Position numbers and translations under genes: made by a program
In this document: positions 43,660 through 46,875 of the stretch, piece after piece
How positions within the stretch are numbered: position 1 is the stretch's first letter
How the letters are laid out: each line of letters begins with the position of its first letter
Source: a bacterium
Lineage (GTDB): Bacteria; Cyanobacteriota; Vampirovibrionia; Gastranaerophilales; Gastranaerophilaceae
Assembly: GCA_017478515.1 (NCBI GenBank)
Contig: JAFVDH010000047.1
Coordinates: forward strand, 1 to 46,875
Direction: 5' to 3'
DNA: 46,875 nucleotides
The notes under the pieces: generated by a model
Database searches by the model: none
Told to the model about the DNA's origin: nothing
The model's input: only the letters and a program-made list of their open reading frames with translations

Positions 43660-44178
43660 CTAGCCCCCACCAACGCACCATAGAGTGCAGTCTTGTTGAA
43701 TATTATTTTCAACTAATTTACCAGTGGCATCAAGCTGAGAATTAATAATTGTTAATTGAGAATCAAGTGCATCAATCTCCAATTCAAGACGATCGCTTTC
43801 TCCTTTTAACATTACATAAGTTGAGTCAGTGCCCTTATCAATTTTTGCAAAATTATCACTGGAATTTAAACCACTATTAACATCAGTAGCACCATTTTTA
43901 TAGGCATTACACATTACTTTATAATCAGTAGTCTGCTTGAACTGTGATATATAATCCGTATTTTGATCACCCTTTTGTGCACTTCTATTTTTTTGATTAG
44001 TTTTAGCAGTATTTGCATTTGTAATAGCAGTATCTAAGCGAGATAAATAAGTTTCTCTATCACCAGCACGCTCTGTCCAATAATCTTGTGTATTTTGTTT
44101 ACACATTTGTTGGAACTCTAAATTTTGCTTTTGTAGCATTAAAGAACGTTTCTGAATGCTTGCACCAATAAATGCCAT
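43660..44178 (-). CDS. Hypothetical coiled-coil protein, 172 aa, paralogue of 266-868
   Basis: No known family. The N-terminal helix (MAFIGASIQKRSLMLQKQNL) has the same look as the start of the 266-868 product. The middle is polar and Asn/Thr/Asp rich. A C-terminal coiled coil (about 120-160) contains LEIDALDSQLTIINSQLDAT, comparable to ENIDSQLKLVNAE in the other protein. The tail ends with DCTLWCVGGG, with two Cys. AAGGAT lies about 7 nt before the ATG. Like its putative paralogue, it has no signal peptide, is monocistronic and has its own terminator. Confidence 0.8.
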   Translation of the reverse strand: MAFIGASIQKRSLMLQKQNLEFQQMCKQNTQDYWTERAGDRETYLSRLDTAITNANTAKTNQKNRSAQKGDQNTDYISQFKQTTDYKVMCNAYKNGATDVNSGLNSSDNFAKIDKGTDSTYVMLKGESDRLELEIDALDSQLTIINSQLDATGKLVENNIQQDCTLWCVGGG

Positions 44179-44274
44179 TTAACTAATCCTTATATCACTA
44201 TCACTTACGTATATATAAAGTATAAAAAAAACATCGGATTTCAATATTAAGAAAAATTGTTACAATTCGTAATA

Positions 44275-44904
44275 TTAAGATTCATAATTTTCAATCAGCT
44301 TACAAACGTCATCCTGCCAGCAATCAGTCTTTTCAAGGTAAAAATCCGAACCTTTTTGAGAGCAGGCAAGTTTGTATTCTTTTTTATTACTTGCAGACAT
44401 GATACCGATTACTGTCTTATACGGTTTATCAGCAGAAATTTTTCTTAATTCATCAAGAAGAATAAAACCCTCACGCTGGGTAGGTATAAATAAGTCCATT
44501 AAAACAAAATCGTAATGATTTTTTTTAAACAAATCAATCGCACCCACAATATCATTAGACGTAACACATTCAAATCCTGTTCGTCTAAGCATTGTACTTA
44601 ATTGATATGTTATTACTCCAAGGTCATCAATTATTAAAACTCTACCTTTAACGCTCTCATCATCAGCCGAAGCACGTTTTTTAGAATCAACCAATTCCTT
44701 TACTTTATTCGCTTTAGCTATTGGCTTTTTAGTATCCATTTGTAATGTTTCTTTTAAACTGCGTATTTCTTCTTCTATGCTTAATACCTGACGTTTTAAT
44801 ACAGGTAAAGTAATATCACCCATATCAGGAAGAAGTTGATCTGTTAAACCAAAAAATTTCTTTAGAAAACTCTCATCAAGTTCAATAGTAACTTTGTCTG
44901 CCAT
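44275..44904 (-). CDS. Response regulator with C-terminal receiver and no output domain
   Basis: 209 aa starting at the ATG at 44902-44904, with AGGAG 6 nt upstream; an in-frame ATG 30 bp earlier would read through this site. The N-terminal 85 residues hold a beta/helical segment and a coiled coil (LKRQVLSIEEEIRSLKETLQ), then a basic linker. A receiver domain follows from about 87 to 209, with D93/D94, phosphoacceptor D137 (VLMDLFIP), S170 or S172 (IMSAS) and K192 (LEKTD), so it should be phosphorylatable. With the receiver at the C-terminus and no effector, it probably works by binding a partner through its N-terminal part. Divergent from the small ORF at 45033. Confidence 0.88.
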   Translation of the reverse strand: MADKVTIELDESFLKKFFGLTDQLLPDMGDITLPVLKRQVLSIEEEIRSLKETLQMDTKKPIAKANKVKELVDSKKRASADDESVKGRVLIIDDLGVITYQLSTMLRRTGFECVTSNDIVGAIDLFKKNHYDFVLMDLFIPTQREGFILLDELRKISADKPYKTVIGIMSASNKKEYKLACSQKGSDFYLEKTDCWQDDVCKLIENYES

Positions 44905-45032
44905 AAATATCTCCTGACATATTAAATATAACACTATTTCTCTAAAATGTAAACTTTTTTTACAAATTTAGTCAATTTTTCAGACAACAAATACTTTATA
45001 TAAATGTGTTAAGTTAGGTAGGAAATAGTTTT

Positions 45033-45182
45033 ATGTTTAGTGAAGAATTTATGCGTTATTTAATCAATTATCAAAAGGCTGAGCCACAAAAGATTGAAAA
45101 GTCTCCAACAATGACTATACCATTCAAGTCTAATAAAGAAAATAAAAAATTAGCAACAATATTGCTTGCCGTAAGAAAATAA
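45033..45182 (+). CDS. Small ORF, 49 aa, unknown function
   Basis: The reading frame MFSEEFMRYLINYQKAEPQK continues through a Lys-rich, Pro-containing middle (SPTMTIPFK) to a C-terminal KLATILLAVRK. TAGGTAGGA lies upstream of the ATG and TATATAA-like sequence near 44997-45003 could be a -10. A strong terminator follows only 24 bp after the stop, so this is a discrete transcription unit between the divergent receiver gene and tadZ. The composition is that of a soluble basic peptide. It could also be a short regulatory RNA with an incidental ORF. Confidence 0.55.
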   Translation: MFSEEFMRYLINYQKAEPQKIEKSPTMTIPFKSNKENKKLATILLAVRK

Positions 45183-45205
45183 TTTCTTATTCGAAGTTTT
45201 ATTCT

Positions 45206-45240
45206 AAAAATGTATCAATCTGGGCATTGATACATTTTTT
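45206..45240 (+). terminator. Intrinsic terminator after the 49-aa ORF
   Basis: AAAAATGTATCAAT pairs with ATTGATACATTTTT around CTGGGC and ends in a T run. Confidence 0.9.
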
Positions 45241-45272
45241 GTGTTAAAATTATTAAAAAGGACAAAATAATA

Positions 45273-46466
45273 ATGCAAAATTTATCTGTATATTTAGTAG
45301 AAAAAGATACTACGGCTCTTCAGCTTTTAAAAATGTATCTAAAAGAATTAGACTACATAGACATCATAGGTGAGAATGAAACTCTTGAGGCAGCACATTC
45401 TGAAATAATAAAAACCACCCCTGATATTGTTATTGCAAATATAAGCGATAATATAAACAAAAACTACGAAATGACAGAAACAATTTTAAAAAGGCTGCCA
45501 TCCGTAAAAATTATTGCAATGGCAGCAGATTACTCAACAGATACAATCATTAGAGCCATGAGAGCCGGTATAAGAGAATTTTTACCTAAGCCAATTATTA
45601 AAGATAATCTGTTAAAATCTATTGATAAATTTAAAAACCAAATCTTAGGTGATAATACCGATGAAAATAACAGTAAAGTATTAACTATATTTTCAAATAA
45701 AGGCGGCGTAGGAAAGACCTCTATCGCCGTAAATTTAGCACTTGAATTAGCAAATATAACCAAAGAAAAAGTCGCACTTGTAGATTTAAACATGCATTTA
45801 GGCGACGTTACAACATTTCTTGATATCAAGCCCTCATTTGATATTTCATATCTGGTAAAAAAAATTGATAGTGCAGACGAAGAATTTATGCTTTCAACAC
45901 TTGAGCAATATAACAATACAGGAATGTACGTACTTGCAGACCCACCTTATATGGAAGAAGCAAAAAAAATTCAACCGAATGAAATTCAAAAAACAATCAA
46001 TAAACTTAGAACTACGTTCCCGTACATAATAATTGATACAAATTCAACATTTGATGCAATAACTGTAACAGCACTTGATAATTCAGATTTAATATTACTG
46101 GTAAGTGCAATTAATGTTCCTGCCGTAAGAAATTGTCAAAGATGTTTGGATGCGTTTGACAGACTTGGCTATGAAGAAGAAAAAACAAAAATTATTGTAA
46201 ACAGATACATGGAAAATGATGATATAAAAATTGAAGATGTAGAAAAGGCTATAGATAAGCCGGTTTATTGGAGAATTCCTAACAATTATTACACAATCAC
46301 ATCGGCTATTTGTAAAGGAAAACCCGTAAGCGTCATCAATAATGATTCAAATATTGCAAAAAGCTATAGAGAGCTGGCTACAAATATAAGCGATAATATC
46401 TATAGACAAAGTGTTATAAAAAAGATTAACAGAAACCCACTTGCTGTATTGGAGAATTTAATATAG
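45273..46466 (+). CDS. TadZ/CpaE-like protein: degenerate receiver plus MinD-type ATPase
   Basis: A 397-aa protein. Residues 1-125 form a receiver-like domain, but the position of the phosphoacceptor is Asn (N56 in DIVIANISD), so it is an atypical receiver as in TadZ/CpaE. Residues 135-370 are a ParA/MinD ATPase with deviant Walker A SNKGGVGKTS (141-150), switch VALVDLNMHLGDVTTFL and Walker B TFPYIIIDTN. TadZ localises the Flp/Tad pilus machine; related proteins position other polar or pilus complexes. No tad genes adjoin it in the window, although pilT is present elsewhere. AAGGAC lies about 9 nt before the ATG. Confidence 0.88.
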   Translation: MQNLSVYLVEKDTTALQLLKMYLKELDYIDIIGENETLEAAHSEIIKTTPDIVIANISDNINKNYEMTETILKRLPSVKIIAMAADYSTDTIIRAMRAGIREFLPKPIIKDNLLKSIDKFKNQILGDNTDENNSKVLTIFSNKGGVGKTSIAVNLALELANITKEKVALVDLNMHLGDVTTFLDIKPSFDISYLVKKIDSADEEFMLSTLEQYNNTGMYVLADPPYMEEAKKIQPNEIQKTINKLRTTFPYIIIDTNSTFDAITVTALDNSDLILLVSAINVPAVRNCQRCLDAFDRLGYEEEKTKIIVNRYMENDDIKIEDVEKAIDKPVYWRIPNNYYTITSAICKGKPVSVINNDSNIAKSYRELATNISDNIYRQSVIKKINRNPLAVLENLI

Positions 46467-46629
46467 TAAAATTCTGTCAAATGCGTTAATTTTTGGCAAG
46501 TAATTAGGCATAGTTTTATTTTGATACATATATAAATAGATATTTTGGTCATAGGAAGAACTATCGTAATTGAATTTTGATTAGTTTCCATGGCTGATTA
46601 TAGTCGTATAAATAGAGCGAATTTTAAAA

Positions 46630-46656
46630 TAAAAAAAAACGGAACTTTTGTTCCGT
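46630..46656 (-). terminator. Terminator for the partial gene at the right edge
   Basis: ACGGAAC-TTTT-GTTCCGT stem; on the minus strand it is followed by nine T. It lies 72 bp beyond the stop of the 46728 CDS. The convergent intergenic stretch 46467-46629 shows nothing else that I can support. Confidence 0.85.
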
Positions 46657-46727
46657 TGAGTATAACCAAAAAACTTTACCTATTTCCCAATCCGTGCTTA
46701 TTTTATTAAGCTAAACTTTTTTATGGA

Positions 46728-46875
46728 TTATGCTATGAAGTTTGCTCCTAAGTAGCTTGCTCCGTGAAAAAATGATTCTTGCATTATTCCTTTTAATGAT
46801 TTTCTTCTGATATCTTTTTTTACTGTTCTGTTTAAAGATTCTGATGAAGCTTTGTAATAATCAGCTACAACTTGT
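46728..46875 (-). CDS. 3' end of an unknown gene (C-terminal 48 aa)
   Basis: The gene runs off the right edge. The visible C-terminus is helical and basic (YYKASSESLNRTVKKDIRRK), then ends SFFHGASYLGANFIA before TAA. No family can be named from so little. Codon use matches its neighbours, and a terminator at 46630 supports a real transcript. Confidence 0.7.
   Translation of the reverse strand, partial: QVVADYYKASSESLNRTVKKDIRRKSLKGIMQESFFHGASYLGANFIA

Noticed and set aside
46590..46710. A 39-aa plus-strand ORF starting ATGGCTGAT
   Set aside because: It runs through the minus-strand terminator hairpin and has no ribosome binding site or recognisable composition.

Overview
The window is a dense, AT-rich bacterial chromosome segment with no phage, IS element or CRISPR array visible. 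The best fit is a non-photosynthetic relative of Cyanobacteria (Vampirovibrionia/Melainabacteria, probably Gastranaerophilales). Supporting signs are an RpaA-type response regulator, an 11-subunit cyanobacterial-style complex I without NuoEFG, both terminal MEP-pathway Fe-S enzymes (IspG, IspH), type IV pilus and TadZ-like ATPases, a very large AsmA-like envelope protein (two membranes), and a phosphoesterase with an N-terminal extension ending in an ISFTG-like motif that I associate with this lineage. The taxonomic call is inference; there is no rRNA gene here.

Layout. 1-265: a 54-bp tandem repeat at the window edge and a terminator. 266-9.5 kb: a coiled-coil protein, pilT, lepA, an RpaA-like regulator, uvrC, dnaJ-like and mnmG. 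9.5-19.1 kb: a secreted protein, the AsmA-like giant, a methyltransferase/FAD-oxidoreductase pair resembling a split MnmC, a metallophosphoesterase, ispG and a small secreted protein. 19.1-28.7 kb: the nuoABCDHIJKLMN operon on the minus strand, every junction overlapping or nearly so. 28.8-32.7 kb: a TPR protein, a secreted GHL10-type glycosidase, a small Cys-rich protein and an M20 peptidase. 32.7-35.9 kb: tmk and the rpmG-tRNA-Trp-secE-nusG-rplK-rplA operon. 36.0-42.9 kb: a DUF711/UPF0210 pair, glgA, a DHH phosphoesterase and ispH-rpsA. 43.0-46.9 kb: an HNH nuclease, a second coiled-coil protein, a receiver protein, a 49-aa ORF, a TadZ/CpaE-like ATPase and the 3' end of an unknown gene.

Expression signals are unusually readable. 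Eight genes have a -10 box exactly 6 nt before the ATG, which predicts leaderless mRNAs. Most of the others have a clear Shine-Dalgarno. Strong intrinsic terminators follow rplA, glgA, the DHH gene, rpsA and the small ORF. Several convergent gene pairs overlap at their 3' ends. The ribosomal-protein operon carries two look-alike hairpins, one before rplK and one before rplA. ispH has a structured leader with a perfect palindrome over its TTG start. I found no obviously new defence or biosynthetic system. The most interesting signals are the leaderless promoter grammar, the twin ribosomal-operon hairpins, the ispH leader, the split MnmC-like pair and a UvrC lacking its HhH domain.
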